Positions 13,905 through 21,344 of a stretch of DNA of 36,176 nucleotides are shown in pieces. Under the pieces are notes generated by a model. The model searched no databases and was not told the DNA's origin. It saw only the letters and a list, made by a program, of their open reading frames with translations. Each line of letters starts with the position of its first letter. The stretch's first letter is position 1. Made by a program: the position numbers and the translations under genes. Source of the stretch: Pelagibius sp050043265 (GTDB lineage: Bacteria; Pseudomonadota; Alphaproteobacteria; Kiloniellales; Kiloniellaceae); contig JBHJIR010000139.1 in the NCBI GenBank assembly GCA_050043265.1, positions 1 to 36,176 on the forward strand. The letters are read 5' to 3'.

Positions 13905-13929
13905 GGCGGATTTCCCGATCTTTACTTCT

Positions 13930-13982
13930 GAAAGAATTTTCTTTCGAAAAGCCTATCCCTGGCTCTTGTCTTTCTCAAGAAA
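13930..13982. promoter_or_regulatory. Candidate operator palindromes in divergent promoter region
   Basis: The 96-bp AT-rich gap between the Rieske gene and its divergent regulator holds GAAAGAA-TT-TTCTTTC (13930-13945), a perfect 7-bp inverted repeat. A second, related one is TTTCT-CA-AGAAA (13971-13982), with near-symmetry extending outward. Two similar palindromes between a regulator and its neighbour suggest binding sites of the SufR-like protein. Clear -35/-10 boxes could not be fixed. Confidence 0.55.
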
Positions 13983-14000
13983 AATCTTTAGAAACCATCC

Positions 14001-14666
14001 ATGAGCAGCCGCACCCTCGTTCCGGCGGAAAAGCGCACCCGCCGCGCCATCATCGACAACCTGAAGCAGGACGGCCCGCAGGACGCGGCCAGCCTGGCGC
14101 GCCGGTTGGGTATTTCCGCCATGGCGGTGCGCCAGCATCTCTATGACCTGGAGGGCGAGGGCCTGGTGACCCACGAGGCCGAGGCCCGCCCCCCCGGCAG
14201 CAAGGCGCTCGGCCGGCCGGCGAAGCTGTGGGCGCTGACCCCCGCGGCCGACCGCTTTTTCCCCGACGGCCATGCGGAATTCACCGTCGGCCTGATCCAT
14301 TCCATGAAGCAGGCCTTCGGCGACGCGGGCCTCGACAAGCTGCTGAAGATCCGCGCCAAGGAACAGACCGCCGGCTACAAGGCCCGCATCGACAAACAGC
14401 CGAGCCTGCCCAAGAAGCTGCAGGCGCTGGCGGCGATCCGCACCGAGGAGGGCTACATGGCCGAGGTGCAGAAGACCAACGGCGGCTACCTGCTGATCGA
14501 GAACCATTGCCCGGTGTGCTCGGCCGCTGCCGCCTGCACCAACCTCTGCAACATGGAGCTGGACGTGTTCCGCAAGGCGCTGGGCCGCGAGCACGAGGTG
14601 AAACGCATCGATCACATCCTGGCCGGCGCGCGCCGCTGTGCCTACCTGGTGACGCGCAAAGACTGA
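14001..14666 (+). CDS. SufR-like iron-sulfur winged-helix regulator
   Basis: The 221-residue protein has an N-terminal winged helix (residues 12-80) with the recognition stretch SLARRLGISAMAVRQHLYDL. A wing follows, with GRPAKLWALTPAAD as in SufR and related ArsR/DeoR-type regulators. The C-terminal half carries Cys170, Cys173, Cys179, Cys183 (CPVCSAAAACTNLC) and Cys213, matching the cysteine set that holds an Fe-S cluster in SufR. It likely represses the divergent Rieske gene and itself through the palindromes upstream, responding to cluster state. No suf genes are nearby, so it is named only as SufR-like. Confidence 0.85.
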   Translation: MSSRTLVPAEKRTRRAIIDNLKQDGPQDAASLARRLGISAMAVRQHLYDLEGEGLVTHEAEARPPGSKALGRPAKLWALTPAADRFFPDGHAEFTVGLIHSMKQAFGDAGLDKLLKIRAKEQTAGYKARIDKQPSLPKKLQALAAIRTEEGYMAEVQKTNGGYLLIENHCPVCSAAAACTNLCNMELDVFRKALGREHEVKRIDHILAGARRCAYLVTRKD

Positions 14667-14702
14667 ACACAGGCCCGCGCCATCGGTCGACGGCACTGTG
14701 GA

Positions 14703-14793
14703 CCCTCGGAACAAGTCCGAGGGTGACAGTTTGAGAAGGGGCGCGGACGGTGCGATCTTGCTTGATTGTCATGCTCGGGCTTGTCCCGAGCAT
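14703..14793. repeat. Two REP-like hairpins between convergent genes
   Basis: CCCTCGGA-ACAAG-TCCGAGGG (14703-14723) and ATGCTCGGG-CTTGT-CCCGAGCAT (14771-14793) are perfect stems with five-base loops. They lie in the gap between the convergent SufR-like and uracil-DNA glycosylase-family genes and belong to the same style of repeat as 9904-10018. They can serve as bidirectional terminators. Confidence 0.75.
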
Positions 14794-14808
14794 CCAGGGC
14801 AAGCGCAC

Positions 14809-15417
14809 TCACCCCACCAGCGTCTTCACGCGCTTCCGCAACACCGGCAGCAGGTCGGTCTCGAACCACGGGTGCTTTTTCAGCCACGCGGTGTTGCGCC
14901 AGCTCGGGTGCGGCAGCGGCAGGAAGTCGGGCAGATAGGCGCGTCCGTGGCGCACGGTCTCGGTCAGCGTTTTCTGCCGCCGCTTGCCCAGGTAGTGCGC
15001 CTGGGCATACATGCCGACCAGCAAGGTGAGCTCCACGTTGGGCAGCGCGGCGCGCAGCGGCGGATGCCATTGCGGCGCACATTCCGGGCGCGGCGGCTTG
15101 TCGCCGCCCTTGGCATCGACGCCGGGATAGCAAAAGCCCATCGGCACGATGGCGACCCGGGCCTCGTCGTAGAACACCTCGGCCGGGATCTGCAGCCAGT
15201 CGCGCAGGCGGTCGCCGGAGCGGTCGTTCCAGGGGATGCCGGTCTCGTGCACCCGGGTGCCCGGCGCCTGGCCGACGATCATCAGCCGCGCCGCAGCGGC
15301 CGCCCGCAGCACCGGACGCGGCCCCAAAGGCAGATGCGCCTCGCAGAGGCGGCAGGCGCGGGCCTCTGCCTCGATCCTCTGCAGATCACGCGCCGGCTTT
15401 GCCGCTTTACCAGCCAT
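14809..15417 (-). CDS. Uracil-DNA glycosylase family protein
   Basis: The 202-residue protein has the family motif 1 at GQAPGTRVHETGIPWND (49-65) and motif 2 at LPHPSWRN (168-175). It belongs to the uracil-DNA glycosylase superfamily, which removes uracil or related bases from DNA. C22-x2-C25 lies in the N terminus (ARACRLCEAHLP), but a full four-Cys cluster set as in family 4 is not obvious; Cys97 and Cys114 are further candidates. The ATG at 15417 overlaps the cobB stop by 11 bases, so translation is probably coupled; a TTG at 15423 is an alternative. The specific base and any cluster are uncertain. Confidence 0.85.
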   Translation of the reverse strand: MAGKAAKPARDLQRIEAEARACRLCEAHLPLGPRPVLRAAAAARLMIVGQAPGTRVHETGIPWNDRSGDRLRDWLQIPAEVFYDEARVAIVPMGFCYPGVDAKGGDKPPRPECAPQWHPPLRAALPNVELTLLVGMYAQAHYLGKRRQKTLTETVRHGRAYLPDFLPLPHPSWRNTAWLKKHPWFETDLLPVLRKRVKTLVG

Positions 15418-16123
15418 CGGCAAGGATACGCGCGACGAAGGCCGGCACCTCGGCGGTCGCCGGGCCGTGGTGATATTCGTCGAAGGCGGAAAAGCCCTCC
15501 GAGGGCTCCAGGTTCAGCTCGACGGTATGGGCCTGGCCGCCCGCGCGCACCTCGGCGACGAAACCGGCCGCCGGGTAGACGTTGCCCGAGGTGCCGATGG
15601 AGACGAAGAGATCGCAGTCGCCCAGCGCCTGGTAGATGCGATCCATCTCCAGCGGCATCTCGCCGAACCACACCACGTGGACGCGCAGGGTGCCCTCGGC
15701 ACCGCAGGCGGGACAGAGGCTGTCGCGGGTCATCGGCTCGCGCCAGGGGCTGATGCCGCCGCAGACCAGGCAGCGCGCCTTCAGCAGCTCGCCGTGCATG
15801 TGGATGAGATTCCTGGAGCCGGCACGCTCGTGCAGGTCGTCGATGTTCTGCGTCACCAGCAGCAGCTCGCCCGGCCATTCCGCCTCCAGGCGGGCCAGGG
15901 CGGCATGGGCCGCGTGGGGCACGATCCCGGCCGACAGCAGGGTGTCGCGGCGGTGGTTGTAGAAGGCGTGCACGCGGTCCGGAGCGCGGGCGAAGGCCTC
16001 CGGCGTCGCGACATCCTCGATGCGCACGCGCGCCCACAGCCCGTCCGGGTCGCGGAAGGTGTCGAGGCCCGACTCCTTGGAGATCCCCGCCCCGGTCAGG
16101 ATGACGATGCGCCGGCTTTTCAT
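15407..16123 (-). CDS. cobB: NAD-dependent protein deacylase (sirtuin)
   Basis: The 238-residue sirtuin has GAGISKESGLDTFRD at 11-25 and TQNIDDLHERAGS with HMHGE, where His110 is the catalytic base. The zinc Cys pairs are 118/121 and 137/140. Tyr55 and Arg58 in FYNHRRD match the Tyr-x-x-Arg that lets SIRT5/CobB-type enzymes remove succinyl and malonyl groups. It transfers acyl groups from lysines to NAD in the cytoplasm. I chose the ATG at 16123 as the start just before the Rossmann strand; an upstream in-frame extension to 16252 is unlike the family. Its stop overlaps the glycosylase start, making a two-gene operon. Confidence 0.93.
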   Translation of the reverse strand: MKSRRIVILTGAGISKESGLDTFRDPDGLWARVRIEDVATPEAFARAPDRVHAFYNHRRDTLLSAGIVPHAAHAALARLEAEWPGELLLVTQNIDDLHERAGSRNLIHMHGELLKARCLVCGGISPWREPMTRDSLCPACGAEGTLRVHVVWFGEMPLEMDRIYQALGDCDLFVSIGTSGNVYPAAGFVAEVRAGGQAHTVELNLEPSEGFSAFDEYHHGPATAEVPAFVARILADGW

Positions 16124-16271
16124 TGACGTCAGTCGGGGCCGCTCGACGGGTCCGATCCCTGGAATGCCGCGCCTCGGCGCGCAGTTGCGTGAAACCAGGG
16201 GCGATGATAGACGAAACCAACCGTCGAGAAACACTACCAAAGTCTTCGACATCGAGCTTCAGGGGGATGAC

Positions 16272-16769
16272 GTGCCGTTCAAGATTCTGACCGTCTGCAC
16301 CGGCAACATCTGCCGCTCGCCCAGCGCCGAGGTGATCCTGCGCGACCACCTGGCCGCTGCCGGCCTGGGCGACCTGGTCGAGGTCGATTCCGCCGGCACC
16401 GCCGACTACCACATCGGCGAGCCGCCCTCGGACCCGGCGATGCGCCTGGGCGCCCAGCGCGGCTATGACCTGTCGCCGCTGCGGGCGCGCCAGATCACGG
16501 CGGCGGATTTCGACGCCTTCGACCTGATCCTCGTGATGGACCGCGGCCACCTGGACCGCCTGAGCGCCCTGCAGCCGGCCGGCGCCAAAGCCAGCGTACG
16601 CCTGTTTCTGGACCTGATGCCGCCCGCTGGGGCCAAGGGGGCTGGCGCCGAGGTGGCCGACCCCTACTACGGCGGCGACGCCGATTACGCCGCCATGTTC
16701 GATGTCATCGAAGCGGCGGTGCCGTCCTGGATCGCCCACCTGCAAGGCAGCCTCCGCGGGCCGGCATGA
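16272..16769 (+). CDS. Low-molecular-weight protein-tyrosine-phosphatase
   Basis: The 165-residue protein carries the P-loop VCTGNICRSPSAEV, with nucleophile Cys9 and Arg15. The general-acid motif DPYYGG follows later (VADPYYGGDADY). It dephosphorylates phosphotyrosine or, in some relatives, sugar-amine phosphates. The start is a GTG at 16272 with AGGGGG upstream; an ATG at 16267 is out of frame. Its end overlaps the fructosamine kinase start by ATGA. The pairing matters because human LMW-PTP-A is known as a protein-ribulosamine-5-phosphatase and bacterial fructosamine-kinase homologues can act on ribulosamines. I infer a shared deglycation role. Confidence 0.92.
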   Translation: MPFKILTVCTGNICRSPSAEVILRDHLAAAGLGDLVEVDSAGTADYHIGEPPSDPAMRLGAQRGYDLSPLRARQITAADFDAFDLILVMDRGHLDRLSALQPAGAKASVRLFLDLMPPAGAKGAGAEVADPYYGGDADYAAMFDVIEAAVPSWIAHLQGSLRGPA

Positions 16770-17656
16770 GCCTGCACGATGCCGTCCTGGCGGCCTGCGG
16801 CGCCACGCCGCGGCAGGCCACGCCGCTGTTCGGCGGCTGCATCGCCGAGGTCTACCGCCTGGATTTCGACAGCCGACCGCCCCTGGTGGCCAAGGTGGCG
16901 CGGCAAGGCGGCCTCGCCGTCGAGGGCTTCATGCTGGACTACCTGGCCGCGCACACCGCCCTGCCGGTGCCGGCCACGCACCACGTCAGCGATACCCTGC
17001 TGCTGATGGACTACGTCGAAAACACGGGGGGCAACGCGGGGGGCAACACGGGGAAGACCGCGGGCGGCCACAGCCGCGCCGCCGAAGAGGACGCCGCCGA
17101 GCGGCTGGCCGCGCTGCACGCGGTGCGCGCCCCGGCCTTCGGCTTCGAGCGCGACACGGTGATCGGCGCGCTGCCCCAGCCCAACCCCTGGAGCGACGAC
17201 TGGTGCGGCTTCTACCGCGACCAGCGCCTGCTGGTGATGGGCCGCATCGCCCGTGAGTCTGGGCGGCTGCCGGCGGAAAGCCACCGCGCCCTGGAGCGCT
17301 TCTGCGCCCGGCTGGAGGATTTCATCGACGCGCCGCCGGCCCCGGGCCTGGTGCACGGCGATGTGTGGTCCGGCAACGTGCTGTACGGCACGGGTAGCGC
17401 CAGGGGCCGCATCGCCGCCTTCATCGACCCGGCGCTGTATTTCGCCGACCCGGAGGTCGAGATCGCCTACATCGAACTGCTGTCGACCTTCGGCCCGGCT
17501 TTTCACCGGCGTTACCGGGAGCTGCGGCCGCTGCGGCCGGGCTACGCCGAGGGACGGCGCGACGTCTACAACCTCTTCCCGCTGCTGGTACATACCCGGA
17601 TCGTGGGCAGCCCCTATACCGAAATGGCGCAGGACATTCTGCGCCGCTACGGCTAG
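16766..17656 (+). CDS. Fructosamine/ketosamine-3-kinase family protein
   Basis: The 296-residue kinase has the aminoglycoside-kinase-like fold. Lys43 is in the strand PLVAKVARQ, the catalytic loop HGDVWSGNVLY is at 197-207 (Asp199) and the metal site IDPALYFADPEVEIAYIELL includes Asp221. It phosphorylates sugar amines attached to proteins so that they fall off (deglycation). Residues 86-101 are an in-frame 12-bp tandem repeat giving N-T-G-G, N-A-G-G, N-T-G-K, T-A-G-G, which lies in a loop absent from typical relatives. ATGA overlap with the phosphatase gene shows coupled translation. Confidence 0.92.
   Translation: MSLHDAVLAACGATPRQATPLFGGCIAEVYRLDFDSRPPLVAKVARQGGLAVEGFMLDYLAAHTALPVPATHHVSDTLLLMDYVENTGGNAGGNTGKTAGGHSRAAEEDAAERLAALHAVRAPAFGFERDTVIGALPQPNPWSDDWCGFYRDQRLLVMGRIARESGRLPAESHRALERFCARLEDFIDAPPAPGLVHGDVWSGNVLYGTGSARGRIAAFIDPALYFADPEVEIAYIELLSTFGPAFHRRYRELRPLRPGYAEGRRDVYNLFPLLVHTRIVGSPYTEMAQDILRRYG
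17021..17068 (+). repeat. In-frame 12-bp tandem repeat in fructosamine kinase
   Basis: Four 12-base units (consensus AACACGGGGGGC, the last two diverged) encode Asn/Gly-rich tetrapeptides. Because the unit is a multiple of three, copy-number change would lengthen the loop without frameshift. Confidence 0.7.
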
Positions 17657-17664
17657 ACAGGGGC

Positions 17665-18624
17665 ATGCCCCAGTCCACCACAGAAGCGGCTGCCGGCCCG
17701 GCGACAGGCGCTGGCCCCACCACCGTGGAGCGCATTGGCTTCGGCATCGCCTGTGCCGTGGCCGGCATGTTCGGCATGGCGATCATGGACACCTGCGCCA
17801 AGCTGCTGGGTGCCGGTTATGCCATCAGCCAACTGGTGCTGGTGCGCAACGGCATCGGCGCCGTGGCGGTCCTGGCCTTCGTCCTGGTATCGCGCGGCGG
17901 CCTGGCGACCCTGCGCCCGCGCCAGCCCGTCCTGCTGCTGCTGCGCACCGTCACCAATATCGGCGCCGCCTTCCTGTTCTTCTCCGGCCTGCGCTATCTG
18001 CCGCTGGCCGATGCCTTCGCCATCGCCTTCGCCGCGCCGCTGTTCGTCACCGGCCTGTCCGTGCCGATGCTGGGCGAGCATGTCGGCCTGCGGCGCTGGG
18101 CCGCGGTCATCGTCGGCTTCATCGGCGTCCTGGTGGTGGTGCAGCCCGGCACCGACAGCTTCCAGCCTGCCGCGCTGCTGCCACTGGGGGCCGCCCTCTC
18201 CTACGCCCTGGCCATGCTGCTGGGGCGCAAACTGACGCGCAGCCTGTCGACCCCGACGATCATGTTCTGGCCCTCCCTGGGCGCCGTCCTGGCCATGGCG
18301 GTGATGATTCCCCCGGACTGGCAGACGCCGACCCTGCCGGATACCGGCACCTTCCTCCTGATGGGCATCATCGGCACCCTGGGCGCCGCGCTGATCACCC
18401 AGGGTTACCGCCATGCCCCGGCCGCGGTGATCGCGCCGTTCGACTATTCGGTGCTGCTGTGGGGCGTGATCTTCGGCTGGCTGCTGTGGAACGACATCCC
18501 CGGCCCCAACGTCTGGATCGGCGCCAGCCTGCTGGTTGCCAGCGGGCTCTACATCCTGCACCGCGAGACCCGCAAGCCCAAGCCGGTGCAGCCGGTGCCG
18601 GGGCCGATGGGGCCAACGTCTTAG
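17665..18624 (+). CDS. EamA/DMT family transporter
   Basis: The 319-residue protein has about ten hydrophobic helices arranged as two EamA repeats (residues about 22-155 and 165-300). It shows the usual landmarks: ISQLVLVRNG, a loop RTVTNIGAAFLFFSGLRYLPLADAFAI, and PAAVIAPFDYSVLLWGVIFGWLLWND near the end. Members export or import small metabolites in the inner membrane; the substrate cannot be inferred. The basic tail HRETRKPKP is cytoplasmic. Starts: the ATG at 17665 is nine bases after the kinase stop, with AGGGG close by, so it may be the last gene of the phosphatase-kinase operon. Confidence 0.9.
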   Translation: MPQSTTEAAAGPATGAGPTTVERIGFGIACAVAGMFGMAIMDTCAKLLGAGYAISQLVLVRNGIGAVAVLAFVLVSRGGLATLRPRQPVLLLLRTVTNIGAAFLFFSGLRYLPLADAFAIAFAAPLFVTGLSVPMLGEHVGLRRWAAVIVGFIGVLVVVQPGTDSFQPAALLPLGAALSYALAMLLGRKLTRSLSTPTIMFWPSLGAVLAMAVMIPPDWQTPTLPDTGTFLLMGIIGTLGAALITQGYRHAPAAVIAPFDYSVLLWGVIFGWLLWNDIPGPNVWIGASLLVASGLYILHRETRKPKPVQPVPGPMGPTS

Positions 18625-18726
18625 GGGCCACCCCCTGAAGACGACGCAGGCGCTTCCCTGGACTATCTCTAGTTATAACGCTTAGGATTGCGCGGGAGCA
18701 GCACAGTCCGCGAGGGCGATGCCGTC

Positions 18727-19614
18727 ATGACGGGGAATCCACATCCAGCAGCACGCGCCGTCAGCGCCGGCGCGCGATCGGCCGCGGTGGCGGCGGTACT
18801 GCTGACGCTGAGCCTCGCCCTCTGCCGCCCCTGCCCCGCCGGCGCACGCGAACAGGAGATCCACACGCGCGCGGCAACCACCGTGCGGATCCTGGCCGAG
18901 GTGCCGGCGGACGCCCGGGCCGTGCTGCTGCTGTTCGAGGGCGCGCAGGGCCTGCTGCAGCGCGGCTACCAGGGTTTCGCCCACCGCGTCTTCGACCGTT
19001 TTCCGCCGCACGGGATCGGCGCCGTCCTGATGGACGCGCCGGCCGACAAAAGCGGCTTTCGCGGCGGCCTCGATCCCCGCTTCCGGGAGTCGGCGAGACA
19101 CATCGCCGACATCGACGGTGTCGTCGCGGCGCTGAAGCGGGACTACGGCCTGCCGGTGTGGATCCTGGGCGTCAGCAACGGCACGCGCTCGGCGGCCAGC
19201 TATGCCATGCACCGCAGCAAAGACATCGGCGGCGTGGTGCTGGTGTCGAGTTCCACCACCCCGCCCAACGGCACGCCGATCGGGGAGCTGCCCGGGATCG
19301 CGCGCATCACGGTGCCGCTGCTGGCGGTCGCGCATCGCGACGCTGCCTGCCTGGGATCGCCGCCGTCCGGCGCGGCACAGCTCGCCAACGCCGCCACCGC
19401 CTCGCCCCACGCGGCGGCGATGTTCTTCACCGGCGGAGAGAACGACGGGCCCCTGCCCTGCGGCACCGGGACCCATCACCAGCTCCACGGCAACGAGGAC
19501 GACGTCGTCGATGCCGTCGTCTGGTTCATCGACGCCTACACGGCCCGGCCGGCCGCACCGCCAAGGCGCCCCGACGGCGCCGCCCTGGGGGCGATGAGTC
19601 TGGAAGGGCGGTAA
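18727..19614 (+). CDS. Exported alpha/beta hydrolase-like protein
   Basis: The 295-residue protein, from the ATG at 18727, has a signal peptide (about residues 1-39: SAAVAAVLLTLSLALCRPC then AGAREQ). ILGVSNGTRSAASYAM contains the G-x-S-x-G nucleophile elbow. Further elements include AVLLLFEGAQGLLQRG, VVLVSSSTTPPNG and, near the end, HHQLHGNEDDVVDAVVWFID, where a His before the last helix could complete the triad. The fold is that of dienelactone-hydrolase-like enzymes, but the substrate is unknown. An in-frame TTG at 18688 would extend it without a signal-peptide benefit. It converges on thpR. Confidence 0.75.
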   Translation: MTGNPHPAARAVSAGARSAAVAAVLLTLSLALCRPCPAGAREQEIHTRAATTVRILAEVPADARAVLLLFEGAQGLLQRGYQGFAHRVFDRFPPHGIGAVLMDAPADKSGFRGGLDPRFRESARHIADIDGVVAALKRDYGLPVWILGVSNGTRSAASYAMHRSKDIGGVVLVSSSTTPPNGTPIGELPGIARITVPLLAVAHRDAACLGSPPSGAAQLANAATASPHAAAMFFTGGENDGPLPCGTGTHHQLHGNEDDVVDAVVWFIDAYTARPAAPPRRPDGAALGAMSLEGR

Positions 19615-19631
19615 GTCCGGGGGTAACAGCT

Positions 19632-20165
19632 TCAGTCCAGAGGGTACACCGCCTCCGGCGAATAGATCGCGCCCTCGTGGGCCAGATAGCTGGAATAGAG
19701 CGTGAAACCGGTCACCGGGAAGGGCGGGCAGCGGAACAGCGCGCGCTCGGCGAAGTAGTCCTCCAGCCGTCCGCCCGGGTGCGACTTGAAGCGCGCCAGG
19801 GTCACATGCGGCTTGAACTTGCGCTTTTCCGGGGGCTGGCCGGCGCGCCGCACCGCCTGCTCCACCTTGGCCTGCAGGCGCTCCAGCACCTCGTTGGCCT
19901 CGACCCCGACCCAGACCGAGCGCAGGCGGCGCCCGTCGCCGAAGTCGCCGACCCCGGCGAGGGTGAGCGAAAAGCGCGGGCAATGGATGCCGGAAAGCGC
20001 GGCATCGATGTCCTCGGCAACGCCGCCGTCGACCTCGCCGATGAACCGCAGGGTCAGATGGAGGCTTTCCGGCGCCACCCAGCGGGCGCCGGGCAGGCCG
20101 CTGCACAGGCCGCAGAGGCGCTCGCGCACGGTATCGGGCAGGGAAAGGGCAACGAAGAGACGCAT
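19632..20165 (-). CDS. thpR: RNA 2',3'-cyclic phosphodiesterase (2'-5' RNA ligase family)
   Basis: The 177-residue protein has the two H-x-T-x catalytic motifs of the 2H phosphoesterases: HLTL at 36-39 and HVTL at 120-123. Typical family surroundings are RLFVALSLP at the start, WVAPESLHLTLRFIGEV and KFKPHVTLARFK. It opens 2',3'-cyclic phosphates in RNA and was first described as a 2'-5' RNA ligase. The ATG at 20165 gives the usual length. It is followed by the convergent hydrolase gene 17 bp away. Confidence 0.93.
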   Translation of the reverse strand: MRLFVALSLPDTVRERLCGLCSGLPGARWVAPESLHLTLRFIGEVDGGVAEDIDAALSGIHCPRFSLTLAGVGDFGDGRRLRSVWVGVEANEVLERLQAKVEQAVRRAGQPPEKRKFKPHVTLARFKSHPGGRLEDYFAERALFRCPPFPVTGFTLYSSYLAHEGAIYSPEAVYPLD

Positions 20166-20225
20166 GGCGAAAGATCGGGTCTGTCGATCACGGGAAACGG
20201 ATGCCGGCGGGCACCGGCTAAGAGG

Positions 20226-21269
20226 TCACGGACAGGGATAGGTGTAGAGCTTGTGGATGTCCTCCAGGGCGGCCAGCGTTTCGTCGGTCAGGGTGATTTT
20301 GGCAGCCCCGATGTCGGTCTTCAATTGTGCCATATCGGTGGCGCCAATGATGGCGGCGGTGAGGAAGCGCTGGCGCAGCACGAAGGCCAGCGCCAGGTGC
20401 GCCGGGTCGAGCCCGTGATCCTTCGCCAACCCCACGTAGGCCGCCGTCGCCTTGTCGGCCTGCGGGCCCTGGTAGCGCCGGTTGTCCGGCCACAGGGTGC
20501 GCCGCGCGCCGGACGGCCGCTGGCCGTCCAGATACTTGCCGGTCAGCGTGCCGGCGGCCAGCGGCGCATAGGCCAGCAGGCCGACGGCCTCGCGGATCGC
20601 CACCTCGCCCAGGCGGGTCTCGAAGCTGCGGTGCAGCAGGCTGTAGGGATGCTGCACCGAGACGACGCGCGGCCCGCGGCCCTGCTCGGCGCCGGCGACG
20701 AAACGCATGACGCCCCAGGGGTTCTCGTTGGACAGGCCGACCTGGCGGACCTTGCCGGCCTTCACCACCGCGTCGAGCGCCGCGAGGGTCTCGTCCACCG
20801 CGGTCTCTTCCGCCGCATCCTCATGAGTGTAGGCCAGCGTGCCGAAGTCGTTGGTGGCGCGGTCCGGCCAATGCAGCTGATAGAGATCGATATAGTCGGT
20901 CTTCAGGCGCTGCAGGCTGGCGTCCACCGCCGCTTCGATGTGTGCCTTGTTGAAGCGGGTCTCGCCGCCGCGGATGTAGGGAAAGCGCCCCGCGTTGGGG
21001 CCGACGATCTTGGTGGCGATCACCACCTTGTCGCGGCTGCCGCGGGCGGCCATCCAGTTGCCGATGATCTCCTCGGTGCGGCCGTAGGTCTCCGCCCTGG
21101 TGGCGATCGGATACATCTCGGCGGTGTCGATGAAGTTCACGCCCTGGTCGAGGGCGTAGTCCATCTGCGCGAAGCCTTCTTCCTGGGTGTTCTGCTGGCC
21201 CCAGGTCATGCTGCCCAGGCAGACGGTGCTGACCTTGATGTCGCTGCGCCCGAGCGGACGGTATTCCAT
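20226..21269 (-). CDS. NADP-dependent aldo/keto reductase (Tas-like)
   Basis: The 347-residue TIM-barrel reductase has the catalytic tetrad Asp48, Tyr53, Lys87 and His133 (FIDTAEMYP, VVIATKIVG, YQLHWPDR). The length and segments such as MEYRPLGRSDIKVSTVCLGSMTWG and the final IHKLYTYPCP match the Tas group of aldo/keto reductases. These reduce carbonyls with NADPH in the cytoplasm; the natural substrate is usually unknown. The ATG at 21269 has GGAGAG just upstream, preferred to an in-frame start at 21287. It lies downstream of the FIST gene on the same strand with a 75-bp gap. Confidence 0.9.
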   Translation of the reverse strand: MEYRPLGRSDIKVSTVCLGSMTWGQQNTQEEGFAQMDYALDQGVNFIDTAEMYPIATRAETYGRTEEIIGNWMAARGSRDKVVIATKIVGPNAGRFPYIRGGETRFNKAHIEAAVDASLQRLKTDYIDLYQLHWPDRATNDFGTLAYTHEDAAEETAVDETLAALDAVVKAGKVRQVGLSNENPWGVMRFVAGAEQGRGPRVVSVQHPYSLLHRSFETRLGEVAIREAVGLLAYAPLAAGTLTGKYLDGQRPSGARRTLWPDNRRYQGPQADKATAAYVGLAKDHGLDPAHLALAFVLRQRFLTAAIIGATDMAQLKTDIGAAKITLTDETLAALEDIHKLYTYPCP

Positions 21270-21344
21270 GGTTCTCTCTCCAAGCAAAAAGGCCGCCCGA
21301 CCCCGCGAGCCGATCGCGAGGCGGCGGCAGATCGAATCTCATCC

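Noticed and set aside
12312..13931. A 539-codon plus-strand frame over the Rieske gene
   Set aside because: The minus strand has correct Rieske ligands and the plus frame has no family features.
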